DNA of 64,000 nucleotides from Thunnus maccoyii (lineage: Eukaryota; Chordata; Actinopteri; Scombriformes; Scombridae): NCBI RefSeq assembly GCF_910596095.1, contig NC_056544.1, positions 7,456,655 to 7,520,654 of the forward strand. The letters run 5' to 3'. Made by a program: the position numbers and the translations under genes. Each line of letters starts with the position of its first letter. The stretch's first letter is position 1. Under the pieces are notes generated by a model, which saw only the letters and a program-made list of their open reading frames with translations, was not told the origin of the DNA and made no database searches. Positions 1 through 11,819 of the stretch are shown here, piece after piece.

Positions 1-1556
1 GGGGGTGGGAGTAACAGGACTTGGGGGACCCTCAGGCACACGACTGGGGCTTCCGGGATGGGGTGGAGGACATAGGGAGGCAGAGGATGAAGAGGAGGAA
101 GAAGAAGTGGTGGTGGTGGCTGACAGCCCTAATTTGGGAGAGGCCATGTGTGCACTTCGGGAAGGGTGGATGAGGGCACTTGCAGAAGATGCAGGTTTAC
201 AATCAGAAAGTCGAAGGGCAGGTGGATTTTGAGTTTGGGAAGAGAGAGAAAGGTAAGGGAAGTCAGGGGAGAGGGAGAGTTGTGGGTCTTTTAGGGGCTG
301 GTGGGAGGGCTGGCTTGGTGAGCAGGACAGCAGTGGACCCTCAGTGGGTAGAGAGGGGGTCTGCAAGCCCTTGAAAGATAAGCGGAGAGCGAGGGGCAGC
401 TGGGAGCTTTGAGGAGAGGAAGATGGAGAGCACAAGGGAGAATCCGGGATAAATGGATAGGAGTTTGACTTCACTGCCAAGTGGTCATCTAGGGAAATTG
501 AAAGAAGAAAATCTGAATGTAATTTTATTGTCATAAATCACGACAAAAAAAAGTCACGGTTTATGTTAAGGTCTACAATCTTTATTTATAAGATAGCTTA
601 ATTATAATCAACATTGTAGGACACATAGAAATAACTAACAAAAGTCAGTATTAAGATGTAGATGGTGTTATTAGGCGGCTACTTGATGTCTAGGAAATGA
701 TAGAGTTCAAGGATCTAAGAGGTGACTTTTAACATCTGGGTTTAATTTCAACCAGCTTATCATCCACCACTGCTTTCTTTTCCTCTTTGTCCTGTCTACC
801 CTCATCAACTGCAGCCTCCCCACCACCGTGACCACACACACATACACACACACACATCATGCATGCAGACACACATGCTTCCACACACACATACGCAGAG
901 ATTCCACTGGTCTGCAAGAATACACTGCTCACCCGTAGAGGAGCCTACCTTGTTTCCAGGGCAACACGCACAAGACAATGGAGTTAACCCCCCCCCCCAA
1001 TAAAAAAGAAGCCACAGTCACACACCAAGACACTCTTCCATCCCTGCTTCTTTCTTTTTCTTTTTTCCTTCATTCAATCTTTCTTTTATCTCCTTAAGAG
1101 CCCTTCCCCCAGTAACCCAATGGGGTGCTAGGGGTCAGGTCCTGGTTGGGTACTGGACACTGTACTGGGTGCCTGATTGGCTAGCAGACTTGACCTTAAA
1201 CACTGGGGTCGCATTCCTGATACGGTTTAGGGGCAGGCAGAGGAAGAGAGGTGGCGTGCAAAGAAAACAAACAGCCCGGCAGACAGACATGATGACTCAC
1301 AGACTATCAACAAGCTAACGTAGGGCAGAAAAGTATCGAGGGACAGAGGTGAAAATGCACACACATAGCATATCTGTCAACACACAGGCACAAAAAAGGC
1401 TAACACTTTGTATGCAAAGGGTTGCTCATGCACACGTAGACACATACAGTACTTATTTCTGTTTGCTTGAAAGCTACAATTTTGTGACACAATGTGGCCC
1501 CTATTCCTGTAACTGGAGTGGACGGACAGACACAAATAGACACACAAGCATGCATG

Positions 1557-1587
<31 letters not shown>

Positions 1588-1591
1588 TCAA

Positions 1592-1631
<40 letters not shown>

Positions 1632-2505
1632 CTTCATGGGTATGTTCATGCTCCAGTGCCCAGCAACAAAGCTCAAAGGGGACAATGAGGTCTAATGCTA
1701 TTGCAGTTACAACACCTTATACAGTGCCTCGCAAAGTTTCCTTTTCCTTGACCTTCTCATGGTTAATCTTTACCAAATCCGTATCTTGGCTTTATAACAC
1801 ATTTCCAAATTCACCTTACATTCTTTTTTTCACAGATATTTCTCTGTGGATTTCTGTCCCTCTATTCTGGGTGGTCTGTGTCTTTGAACCTTAGAGTGAG
1901 GGGGAGTGAAGACACTTTGATTTTACAGGGCAGAGAAAGCAACTAATCACTGCAACCACAATGAAGGCCAATCATTTTAACATGCCCTCTTTCTCTTGAA
2001 GTGAAAATATAATATGCAACAAAACAAATTTTAAATTCAAATTAAACTGATTGAACTGTTGACCAATTCTGGCAAAAAACATTTACAAATATTTTTTTTG
2101 ATTAAATGATTACCTCCTAATCAACAAAATTAAAAACAAGCCACAAGCCTATAATAGCCTATAATAATATTTCAGTTCAAATCCCAAACTGCTATTTTCC
2201 ATATGAGGTTGGACAATTCATGCTAGATCAAAATTTACAATACAGTACAAAATGTATAATGATACAGTATGAGATATATCATCAAATCAGATATATCAGG
2301 CTACTATTCATTCATCCTCTGCATGTTGAAGAAAAGTGACTTCATTAGTGACTTTTAAAAGTCCCATCCAATCTTAATCGCATGATACTAAACAACCATT
2401 AATCTTTGGACATGTAGTCTATTTCTCACCATGCTCAAGTATCCGACAGGCACCGAGGGTCAAGCTCATAAGCTGCTGGGGTCGTTTCTGTTTCCGACGG
2501 GACAT
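1..2505 (-). CDS. sall2: sall2, 5' end (exon 1 and start of exon 2; partial)
   Basis: Spalt-like zinc-finger transcription factor, nuclear. Exon 1 is 2505-2430 (76 nt, ends phase 1 at a GTGAGA donor). It encodes MSRRKQKRPQQLMSL and ten more residues, the SALL-family N-terminal signature known to recruit the NuRD co-repressor. The QQL ending is closest to SALL2. Exon 2 starts at 488 after a TTTCCCTAG acceptor; the split codon gives Asp, and the frame then stays open to base 1, where the window cuts it. The 188 visible residues are Pro/Ser-rich, with a MASPKLG block resembling the ASPKLG stretch of SALL2 followed by a poly-Ser run. The large zinc-finger part lies off the left edge. No N-terminal C2HC finger is visible where other SALL proteins carry one. 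Proximity to chd8 and tox4 supports sall2 over sall1, sall3 or sall4. Both exons are too short or open-ended to appear as ordinary ORFs. Confidence 0.85.
489..2429 (-). other. sall2 intron 1
   Basis: Non-coding interval between the two sall2 exons. It is AT-rich with several CA microsatellites (about 833-890 and 1555-1630) and a C-run near 988-997. I found no zinc-finger-coding exon in it on the minus strand. Confidence 0.7.
1555..1630. repeat. (CA)n microsatellite
   Basis: Two long CA runs (about 1555-1585 and 1594-1629) separated by a short TGTCAAATA interruption, inside sall2 intron 1. The Cys/Val and His/Thr ORFs over it are repeat artefacts. Confidence 0.95.
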
Positions 2506-2822
2506 GCTTCTGCAGGACGGGACCGACGCAGGGGCGCACTGACCAACACACAACTTTTATTCTGTCTCCCTGCACACTGAAAAAAGTAAGTGTCTAAATA
2601 ACTCAAATTGAAAAAAATGAAGAAAAACTAAAGTAGCCTATAATTTCCAAAAATATTACATTGGGTGCTCCGGGTCGATTAGTCATAATTAAGCGGATCC
2701 ACGTTGGTGGCATTGTGGTGCAGAAAAAGAAAAACAGCACTAAAGTGCCAAAGAGGCATGTGTGACAGTTTCTCTCAACAAGTCTCCCTTTTCTCAAAAA
2801 CTCACCGTTGGTCCTCCTTCTC

Positions 2823-2824
<2 letters not shown>

Positions 2825-2860
<36 letters not shown>
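2825..2860. repeat. (CA)n microsatellite
   Basis: About 18 uninterrupted CA units upstream of sall2 exon 1. Confidence 0.95.
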
Positions 2861-2861
<1 letters not shown>

Positions 2862-3959
2862 CTCACTTGTTCATCCACTACTTTGCATTCAAATGGCGAG
2901 TGAACACCCCTTCTTTTGAGCCAAGAGTCCACTGCCTCTCTTTAGTAAACCCTCATACATTGACGCTCAAGTTCATCACATAATGGCCCTTGTTGCTTAT
3001 GCTTGCGATTAGTGATATGAAAAACTCAGGATGGCAGTCCTTTGGTAAGTCTTAACCTTATATATCTGCCTGTACGTAATAGGAGGAAACAGTGCGTGCA
3101 GGTGGGCGCATCAGCCAACCCATCTCGGTTAAATGAATTCTGGTTAATTTCACATTTCACCAAAGCCTATAGTATGTCACAGGCCACATGGTCTCACATG
3201 AACACTACTCAAGGTGTGTATTTGCTATGTGGGATTGCATGATGCTCTCGCCGCCTCAACACACGCAGGCTCCTGTGTGAGCTCAGTCAACAACGCGGCT
3301 GAAATGAGGAGGAATTTGCAACAATGGCGTTGAGGGAGCACAGCTGAGTGAACATCACCCTCTCAGAGCCTCTCCAACACATAAGGCCACTGACTGGAGG
3401 CACAATGCTCCCTTTTCACCCTCATCCCGACTGCTTACCACGTGGAGAGAGGTAGGCTAGTGAAAGAAAGACACAGCCGGAGTGAGAAAGGAAATCATTT
3501 TTCACCCCGGGCCCTGTGACACCCCCCCAACACCCCTTCACCTCCCCTCTGTCTCTCTGAGGCTTGGATAGAATAATAAAATGCATCCGAGATTTGATGT
3601 AAAGTGTGAATGTTATAGTGCAGTCATCCAATCAGTTAATGACGTGAGTCTGAATTATTTAAAACATCTTCTTTTGTCGGACAGTGGAAGTCTTATTCAT
3701 TCAACACTCTAATGCACAGTTTAACACCGGACTTATGTCCTTTCTATAGAGGGCCTGTGGACACTTTTGTCTATGCAAACCAAGCAGTGATTTCCGAACA
3801 ATAACAATGATCGATAAAAAAAATCATTAGGCTATAAATGTATGCGTCACTGCGTAATCGATAATGTTTTGTCAGAGAAAAAGAAGTGTTAACTGTAATA
3901 GTTATCAAACAGTCAAAACAGAGAAAATCGTTGCTTTTTTTAAACCAGAAGTCTATTGT

Positions 3960-4400
3960 GCCAACAACGCATTCGTGTTTTTTCGTGCCATCTTGCCAAC
4001 ATGATCGCGTTATCGACGGTCGGACGTTTCTCAGAAATGTTTGGAAACAAGCGCAAAATAGATGCGCGTCCCCGCTACTGTACGGCGACCTGTTGCACGC
4101 CACGCGCGCTCCCACATCATAACAAGTTATGATTCATAAAATATTATGACTTCTCCAAAAAATACAGTCCCGGATGTGCATTTCCCCCACAGGCCGCTCG
4201 TCGCCGACACAACCCCTTTAATAATAACACAAAAACAACTTACCATGTTTGAAACGATGATTTTTGGCAGCGATATTGTGTAATGACAAGGGGGGAAAAA
4301 GCACCGGAGCTTATGTTGGGTAAGATCGGCTCCGTCTCTCAGCCGGGACACTGGCGCAGCATTTCCCTATTCACTCCCAGGGATGCGCAGTCGGACAGCC
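3960..4400 (-). promoter_or_regulatory. Possible upstream promoter/5' exon of sall2
   Basis: A CpG-richer patch in AT-rich surroundings. On the minus strand a potential exon ends exactly at an ATG (4246-4244) followed by a consensus GTAAGT donor (4243-4238). It could be a 5' exon spliced to the sall2 coding exon 1, where a CTGCAG acceptor lies 4 bases before the ATG. SALL2 in mammals is known to use two promoters. If this exon joined exon 2 directly the phase would not match, so a UTR role is more likely. This is inference only. Confidence 0.3.
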
Positions 4401-7091
4401 GCATTTTTTTCAATTATTTATCTCCGCCGCAAATCGCGTTTTTTTCTATCTTATGACAAAAGGGTTATTATGCCTGAATGTATTTACTCATAGTCCACTG
4501 GCAGTAGGAAAAGCAGGGGCGGTGCAGACAGCTGTAGTACTCGCTACAGGGGGAGGATTATTTTTCTTGGCCGTGCGTGCTCTTCCTCCTCTCTTTGTAT
4601 TTGTCGGGGCCTGCTCCTGTCCGGCCTGTCTGCGCTCTCTGCGGTACTGTCTGTCTGTCTGTCTGGTTAGCTGGCTAGCTGTCTGTCTCCCTGTCTCTTA
4701 TAATTAATGGCCCTCGCAGCCAGACGGTCCTCTGGGAAACAGGTTACCTCCACATTGGCTCTCAGTGTGCTGCTCACATAGGAGCGCAGGCCCGGTCACA
4801 CACACTGAGTGATGGTGATATAAGATTGGCACAGGTGTGGATGACTGTGGTTCCCGCCTTTGTCATAAAAATTCATATTTTTCATATTTTAATTAAAAAT
4901 AGGTTATTTAGTTTCAGTGATAGCATTTTGTTGTAAAAGTTAGATTATTGGCACTGTTACCTGATATCCCAGTATAGCTGATGGGATGTCATTACACTCT
5001 TTAATGGTCTATTATGGGCCTTTGACTCCCAGTGAACAGGAAGCACATAGAGGTGCTCATAAATTATCTAAAAGCCAACCAATGCAACCATCTCCACTGA
5101 CAAAGACATGCAGTTGGGCCAATTCACCATCTTAATTTGGTCATTTGGAGATAAAAATCTATAGAAACAAATCCATCAATCCAAATAAAATCCAATAGTA
5201 GCCTAGTCCTACATGGCATATTTCAACCTTATGTGTAACTATATAGTTTCTCTTGCATGTCTTAACGTGTGCTTTGTTGACTGGTGATCAAGTTGGCACT
5301 TACAGTATCATGGTTATAATAGAAACCTCAAAGCACATGTTGTATAATTCATTTATTCATTCACTCACTCTGTTCCTGATGAACCACCATCTGTTACTGA
5401 TAGGCTACAAACTATGAAGATATAGTAATGTAAACAGATGATATATTTAACCAAGATAATTCACCTCCTGGCTGCAGTACTGCTGATCTGTGTAGGGGTC
5501 TGCTAAAGCACCATTATGTCCCAGCTTCAGATTGTGACAGTATTTTGAGCAGGGTGTGTAGAAGGTCGACTGTGGCTGACAACACAACACTGAATTAGTC
5601 AGCTAATGATGGTGCTGTGGCCGGACAGTCTGTGTGGTTAGTGGTTACTTAACAAGATGTTCTGTTCTGTTCTCTTATTTTCCAAAACCACAAACGTCAT
5701 GGATTAGGAAAAAATTAATTTGATGGCTCAGTATGATATCAGCTTTGGAATCAGGGGAATACAGGTTAAGGCTGAAGAAGAAAGCAACAACCTCAGTTTC
5801 TGCACCGTACTGTACTGCCTGTGGGAATTCGTACATGTTCAGACTTTCTCAAGTGTGTGGTAGTGTTCGGATACCATGTTGCTCATGTGTCATCTAGTTG
5901 CTCGAACAATTTCCCAGATTGACACTATTTTTTTTTCTTATCACCATCATACAGGTTAAGTATTGTGTTATCAATTCACAACCATGTCTCCTGGTAGCCC
6001 ACACTGAAGCTGACAGGTGCTGTGGTTCATGTCTTACAATAATTATGCCACTAGGTGTCTCTCAGAGACAAAAGATTAGAGACACATTGCAATGAGGTTG
6101 AGCCCTGTGACATCATTTTAATAATAACATTCACTCCAAGTGTAGATAATGCACATATATTTAAAACAGGTAATAAAGACAGGTAAAAGGCAAATACATT
6201 TATATTCTATTTTACAGATAATGTCCTATAAAGACAGTGTCTTCAACTCAACTCAATACTCATAGGCATCTTCAGTTGGTCAGACAATGTGTGTGTGTGT
6301 GTGTGTGTGTGTGAACCAGAACAGTAAAGTTGCAACTGAAAGATGCTAAAATGCTCTGTAGAGATGAGTTGGATGATAATAATTCAAGATCTTTATCATT
6401 TTACAAGACAAGGAAACACGAAATGTAGTCTGTAGCCTCCAAATGCTACACACACAGAAAAAAATAAAATAAAATAATAATTGGTCTGTTCAGCTTTATT
6501 ATCTTAGCTTTAGTAGCTTATTATCTTAACTTAGCTTTTCTTTAGTTAACTTTACTTATCTTAGCTTAACTGAATTTAACTTAAACTGTGTTTTACAGTC
6601 CTTATAATTCTATGCACTTATTAGTCAGCTATTATACACTGGGGTAGGTTTTGAATGGTTTAGTACACTTAAGAAATTTGTGTAGCATTACTGTTGTACT
6701 TGGAAAAGCACTGTTCTAATGTTTTGATGTTGGTCTTGACTTGAGCTACTCTGGTCTCTGGACTCTGACTTTGTGGACTTCGACGTTTCTTACTAGAAGT
6801 AATTACTGGGTTAACTGGATAATGGCACGGAAGAAAACAGTTTGACTTAAAAACCTGTTCCAGATTTGGAGTGGTTTAGTGTTTCTTTTTTCTCAGGACA
6901 TTTTCCAGCTGACTTCCTATTTCCTACTTTGTGAGATAGACTTTGTAAGAATGGACAATTCTGGTTTGTGGTGTAATTCACAAATTCAGAAGCAGTTAGT
7001 GGTAGTGTGTGAGAAACAAATAACTCAGTCCAAGCAGAAATGCTACAGGTGTGATGAAAAACTCCTACATGCTCATTTTGTAGCCTTCAAG
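4400..7091. other. Intergenic, sall2 to GPCR
   Basis: No supported gene. It contains a (GT)n run at 6289-6313 and a degenerate CTTAGCTTA-like tandem stretch near 6495-6590. An AATAAA on the minus strand at about 6493-6498 could serve the GPCR 3' UTR. Confidence 0.5.
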
Positions 7092-8189
7092 CTACAAAGC
7101 CGTATCTATCTGGGAAGTGTCTGTTAGCTTTTCCTGAAGCTCTTGAAGCTTCATCAGTGGTGTTCTGCAGCAGGCAAATGCTTCCATTGTGTCCTTTATG
7201 TCCCTCCTCATGAAAATATAGATTAAAGAGTCTATCATAGGACTAATGTAGACCAGGGCACTAGTCACAACAAGAGACCAATCCTTGACCAAGTCCTCTG
7301 CATCTGTGTCACCTTTGAGAGAGTAGTAAAGGTTCCTGAAACTGAAGGGGAAGAACAAAACTATATATGTCCCCAATACCAGACCCAGAACCCCCAAAAC
7401 CCTCCTCCTGTTTTTCTTTTCACGTCTCATGGCTATACTCCTGCTGAGGGCTTTCCATGTGGCTGTGAAGAAACCCACAAGAAATGGAGCAGGGAGGAGG
7501 CAGATGATGGAGAATAGCAACAAGGAGACCCTTTTGTTGGTCAAGAAGACATAATCCAGAGAGCTGTAGGCCAGTGAGAGGGTCCACATGCAAACTGAGA
7601 TCAGGATAGAAAACTTTGCATTGTTCTTTGTGTGGTACCACACTGGGAAAGCCACCAATAAATACCTCTCTGCAGAAATCAGCAGCATGAAACCCAAACT
7701 GGAGGTCAGGCCCAAGCGGACGAGCAGTCGTGCGATACAGCGGGCTCTGATGAAAGGCTGATAGGAAGCGTCAAAAAACCTACTTACGATAAAGACAATT
7801 GTGATCCCGATCTGAATTAGGTCTGACAGGAGCAAGTTTATGGCAAAGATCGGAGCTGCTGTTTCCTTCTTGAGTAGACACAGGAGAGCGTAGCCGGCAA
7901 GGCAGACTTCAGGTAATCCTACAAAGAATATGACCCAGTCCACCACAATGCCCATGATGTTTGTGTAGTAGAAAGAATCTTCACAATGGAGAAGTGAAGT
8001 ATTTTGAGGTATCACAGTCATCTTGCTGTTGTTGGCAATCTGTGGAGCATCGACCTTGATGCTTTCAGCTGTGAAGTTATTCTTAGTAAAGTTGTAGTTT
8101 TTGCTGTTCTCTTTTATCAGTGTCCATCCATGGTAAGATAGCGTGACTGAGAGATTATCAGATATTACACTGTCACTTCCTCCAAACAT
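7092..8189 (-). CDS. Orphan class A (rhodopsin-like) G-protein-coupled receptor, 365 aa
   Basis: Seven-helix plasma-membrane receptor, ligand unknown. The N-tail (1-74) has sequons at N12, N33, N38, N53 and N63. TM1 is about 76-105, TM2 112-136, TM3 151-172 ending in ERY (174-176), TM4 193-212 with Trp202, TM5 221-245 with Pro233, TM6 264-288 around FFPF, and TM7 304-327 ending DSLIY in place of NPxxY. A basic loop 3 (255-263) and a CC pair (340-341, possible palmitoylation) follow. ECL2 is only a few residues and has no cysteine to pair with Cys151 at the top of TM3. The short ECL2 and the FPVWY stretch after ERY resemble Mas-related receptors, but I do not assign a subfamily. The whole CDS is one exon; a T-run ending GTCAG just before the ATG is a good acceptor, so a 5' UTR exon probably lies upstream. 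Confidence 0.85.
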   Translation of the reverse strand: MFGGSDSVISDNLSVTLSYHGWTLIKENSKNYNFTKNNFTAESIKVDAPQIANNSKMTVIPQNTSLLHCEDSFYYTNIMGIVVDWVIFFVGLPEVCLAGYALLCLLKKETAAPIFAINLLLSDLIQIGITIVFIVSRFFDASYQPFIRARCIARLLVRLGLTSSLGFMLLISAERYLLVAFPVWYHTKNNAKFSILISVCMWTLSLAYSSLDYVFLTNKRVSLLLFSIICLLPAPFLVGFFTATWKALSRSIAMRREKKNRRRVLGVLGLVLGTYIVLFFPFSFRNLYYSLKGDTDAEDLVKDWSLVVTSALVYISPMIDSLIYIFMRRDIKDTMEAFACCRTPLMKLQELQEKLTDTSQIDTAL

Positions 8190-9392
8190 CCTGACAAAAA
8201 AAAAAAAGTAATAATCTCTAATAATCTCTAATAATCTGTGGGGTCAAATTCACAGGCTCATGTCATAGACTAAAAAGGACTAAATAAAAACACTGAAACA
8301 TTTTATTTTTGTTATATCCATAAGATTATGCTTCCAAGTTAAATATTGGTATCTTTTTCCTTTTTACCACCAGGTATAAACTGATATTGCAAACTTAGAA
8401 GCCACCAAGAAAATGCCACATCAATTTTCATCAATTATTTCCCCAAGCTCTATGCTCTCACCTTTGCCTCTGTGTTTTCTTGCATTATTCCCAACTCTGT
8501 TTCCTGTTAGAGCAGTGTAGTTATACGCTGTCATTCAGTCATGCAGTCTGAAGTTTCAGTAACCTTTCAGCCACCTATTTCATGGAACAGGAATTATGCA
8601 AACCAGGAGTATCTCTCTAGGATAGAGATATTACCATATGAATATGTTGGAAAAGGCACGTCACGACCTATCCCATTGCGATAATATACAAAATAAATTC
8701 AAACAGGTGAGCAGGTGATGGAGACAGACGAGGCAGCAGTTTAAATTGTAACAAGATGTACTCACATCTCAATTAAAAAGGAAAAACTTTTTTTTTCAAT
8801 TTTATTTGCCCAAAGGTTAAACATACACACAGACAGTATATACAATATACACCTGAACAGTTAATGTAACCACATACAGTACATGCTTCCACACACAAAT
8901 ACAGAATAATACATTAAAGCAAGAAAATGCAATAAATGCTTAACTGTAGCTTTACAGTAGCACATGTAAAAAGAGTCAGAAAGTCAGTAATGTCTTTTAA
9001 ACAACAGTATCTATGTAAAGACTAACATTAGCCACAGATAGCTACTGGTCATACCAGAGCAAGTAAGGCAAGAGTTGTATATTGTGTGTTATGTATTTAT
9101 TTTTTCAAACATAATATGGTCTCACATTAAAACATTCATAATAAGGTACATTATAAGATATCATTGTTATAATACAAGCAACAAGTTAACTAGATAACAT
9201 TATATAGTTGTTGTTAGGAATGTGGTCGGATCTTTCCCAGGTAATCTAGAAATGAACCTCAGATTACACTTAAACTTATTTCTTTGTCATATTAGCTAAA
9301 ACATGTTTTTTTTCCCCACAAGTTGCTTTTTGTACTATTACATAAGTCCATATTTAAAAAGAAAGTTATTTACATTTCCATTGCCATCCATT

Positions 9393-9725
9393 CAGTTTAG
9401 CTTAGCATAAAGACTGGAAGCAGGGGGAAACAGCTAGCCTGGCTAGCCCCACCCTCTAGCATCTCTAAAGCTCAGTAATTAACACATTTTATTTTATTTG
9501 TTTAATCCGTATGAATACCGAACTGTAAAAATGATTAGCTGTGGTTTTACAGGGAGTTATGGACAGGATTATTTCGTGGTTAGGTAGGTTTTTCTTAGCT
9601 TTGGATAGAACTAGGCTAGCTTTTAAGCTAAGATAACTATTTCCTGATTCCAATCTACTTGCTGTTCAAACATATGAGGGGTATCAATATGCTTATTTCC
9701 CAGAATATAAAACTATTCCTTTAAA
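9393..9725. repeat. Dispersed teleost DNA-transposon-like repeat
   Basis: Begins with a TTTAGCTTAGCATAAAGACT-type end, followed by AAACAGCTAGCCTGGCT, TAATTAACAC and TTGTTTAATCCGT. It ends at AAACTATTCCTTTAA. I recognise this order of motifs as a high-copy repeat of percomorph fish. Non-coding. Confidence 0.6.
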
Positions 9726-10604
9726 ATAGAAAATAAAATAAAATAAAACTGTCTGGTCTATAAAAACATCTAAGATACCCATATTTGTGCTGACACTTTA
9801 TAATACTTAAATTATATATACTATTATAATACTTAAAATTCAATACATTTTGCAGTATAAAACAATACAATTCAACAGCACCACAAACTTCATCCCACTA
9901 AATGACCATAAAGTTACAGTTGCACCAAAAATTGAAAATTATAACCTTCATGAATGTACTGCAAGACTGTTGTATTACACTACAATAGTCTTAGCTAAAC
10001 TTACCTTATAAACCAACAACTGAGTGTATGAAGAATGTTGTTTCACAATATTTAACATCAGTGCCAAAATAATGTCATAGTCTAACTTGAATAAAAAGTA
10101 TCCAATGCTGCAATAGATATAGGCCTATATGCTGCAATATACTGTACATCCCTTTATTAATTTAACTTCAGCTGCTGACACTACAGGTAGCTCCATGATG
10201 ACTGAAGATCACAGTCATACTCAAACATATCGTCTCTCCCACACTGCTGCTCTCTCAGTCATGTAGAGACTTTCTTCTCATTGGACCTGTGCTCTTCATC
10301 CGACACTAGAAGAATATAAATATAAAGACGCACACACACACAAAATATTACATCTAATGTGTTTTTAAAATGAATAACCTCTGACTTTTCATATAAGACC
10401 AAATAACACAACAATTCTTCATCCTTTTTCAAGATTCTAGCCTTCCAGCTTTCCATAAAACATGTCTTCCTGATGTACAGAAACTCAGAGCTGAAGACAT
10501 TAAAGTACTGAATATACTGTTTGATTGACAAGTGATGCCTGGAAGTATATTAGGCTACAACAGGACTTCATCCATGCTAGTGGCTCTGTAAGGCTGTTCT
10601 TAGT

Positions 10605-10945
10605 CATAGCGATGCTTTGAGCTAAATGCATGCTAACGTGCTAACACCAACAATGCTAAGCATGTATACTGTTTACCATATTCACCAGCTTATTCTAGCA
10701 TGTTGAAAAAGTCAAGGCTCAGTAGGAAACCCCATTTGGAAACCATGAATGTCTGTGAAACATTTTGTGCCAATTCATCTATTCATCTCACACGATGAGT
10801 TAAGACCTGCTGGTGACACTAGAGGAAAAGTCAGGGAATCATCAAAGTTATTAGGATTCATGTCTGTAAAAACATTCATGGAAATCCATACAATTAGTCA
10901 TTGAGATATTTAAATCTGAAACAAAGTGGTAGAGCCATGCTGCAA
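10605..10945. repeat. Dispersed teleost repeat (GCTTTGAGCTAAATGC family)
   Basis: Starts ATGCTTTGAGCTAAATGC with GCTAACGTGCTAAC and continues with GGTGACACTAGAGGAAAAG, CATGGAAATCCAT and CAAAGTGGT. This is a very common fish repeat. Shorter relatives in reverse orientation lie at about 15505-15610 and 57388-57432. Confidence 0.65.
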
Positions 10946-11108
10946 AATAAGAAACAAACAGAAACCAAGATTTTCGAAATGCACCACTTAAATTAGCATA
11001 TTTTATGAAGAAATGAAATACTCACTATATGGGGGTTCAGACATGCTGCTTGCCTTCTCTTTCCTGACTAGAATCCTCCCAATGCTCATCTCAAGTTCTT
11101 CATCTCCT

Positions 11109-11735
11109 TTAGCAAAAATCCTCAAACATCTCCCCAGGTGGTGACATTGTCTCTGCCGCAGTTTCCTCTTCCTCCCAGTTGTCTGTCTCACTTGCATTAA
11201 GACAGAGGACGCTGTTCTCCGCCACCTTCCACTTAATCTTTTCCAGAAGTCTTGTGACCTGAGCCGGATCATCTGCCTTTATGTTGAAGCTGTGGTACCT
11301 GTTGTTGCATTTCCTCACCAGCAACTGGAGAGTTCTGCCTCCACTTTCTATGGACTGCTCCACAGTGGTTTCTCCAATGCTGTCACACCAGCTGAAGAGT
11401 ACAAGAGTGTGTCTCCAAACATCCAGAAGGCTCATGTGCTCTCTGATGGACCTCAAGTGGGCCTTGGTGAAAGCAACAGCGGTGGAGACCACCAGGATGA
11501 TGGCATGGGGCCCTGGAGTGCAGAGTGAAACTCCTTTTGTTATCTCCTGCTTCACCTTCTCTGGAGTATCCTTGAGGGAGCTGAACCTTGACCAGCCTGG
11601 AGTGTCTACCAATTGGACCATCCACCGACCCAGTTGGCTTTGTCTCCCCGTCCCAGCAGGACGCCCAGTCTCCCACCCAGGTTTTCCCAGGCAGGAACCA
11701 GCCAGCCAGCAAAAGCCTGATTTTCCGCTAAACAA
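11109..11735 (-). pseudogene. GIMAP/AIG1-type GTPase fragment
   Basis: GTPases of immunity-associated proteins are membrane-linked GTP-binding proteins, expanded in fish. On the minus strand the frame shows a degenerate P-loop (SGKSGF near the 5' end) and a clear G3 motif VDTPGW. The family blocks DTPEKVKQEIT, SLCTPGPHAIILVV, VWRHTLVLFS and NRYHSFNIK follow, as does TRLLEKI. No ATG opens the frame. A TGA lies just upstream of the P-loop, and I found no upstream exon with a start. After MSPPGEMFEDFC the frame stops, but a different frame continues to a GTGAGT donor near 11026. I read this as a truncated, frame-broken copy, though a gene with unusual splicing cannot be excluded. Confidence 0.65.
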
Positions 11736-11819
11736 TAGGCCTACACCTCATCTGACAGTGAGATTAACAGAAAAAGTAGGAACTGGCTCTATTTACTGTC
11801 AAAAGATAAATACATGAAG

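Larger units (their letters stand above)
8190..11000. other. Intergenic, repeat-rich
   Basis: AT-rich and without a supported gene. It holds the TTTAGCTTAGCATAAAGACT repeat (about 9393-9725) and most of the GCTTTGAGCTAAATGC repeat (10605-10945). The minus-strand ORF at 10259-10531 matches nothing I know. Confidence 0.5.

Noticed and set aside
5-232. 75-aa plus-strand ORF with a Glu/Val run
   Set aside because: It is the antisense shadow of the Ser-rich part of sall2 exon 2 on the minus strand, where the open frame joins correctly to exon 1.
1349-1894. His/Thr-rich and Cys/Val-rich ORFs on both strands
   Set aside because: Translations of the CA microsatellite at 1555-1630; no conserved sequence outside it.
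4453-4707. 84-aa plus-strand ORF with hydrophobic stretches
   Set aside because: No recognisable domain or splice context; low-complexity CTGTCTGT region.
10259-10531. 90-aa minus-strand ORF
   Set aside because: AT-rich, no family resemblance; overlaps CACACA repeat and lies in repeat-rich intergenic DNA.
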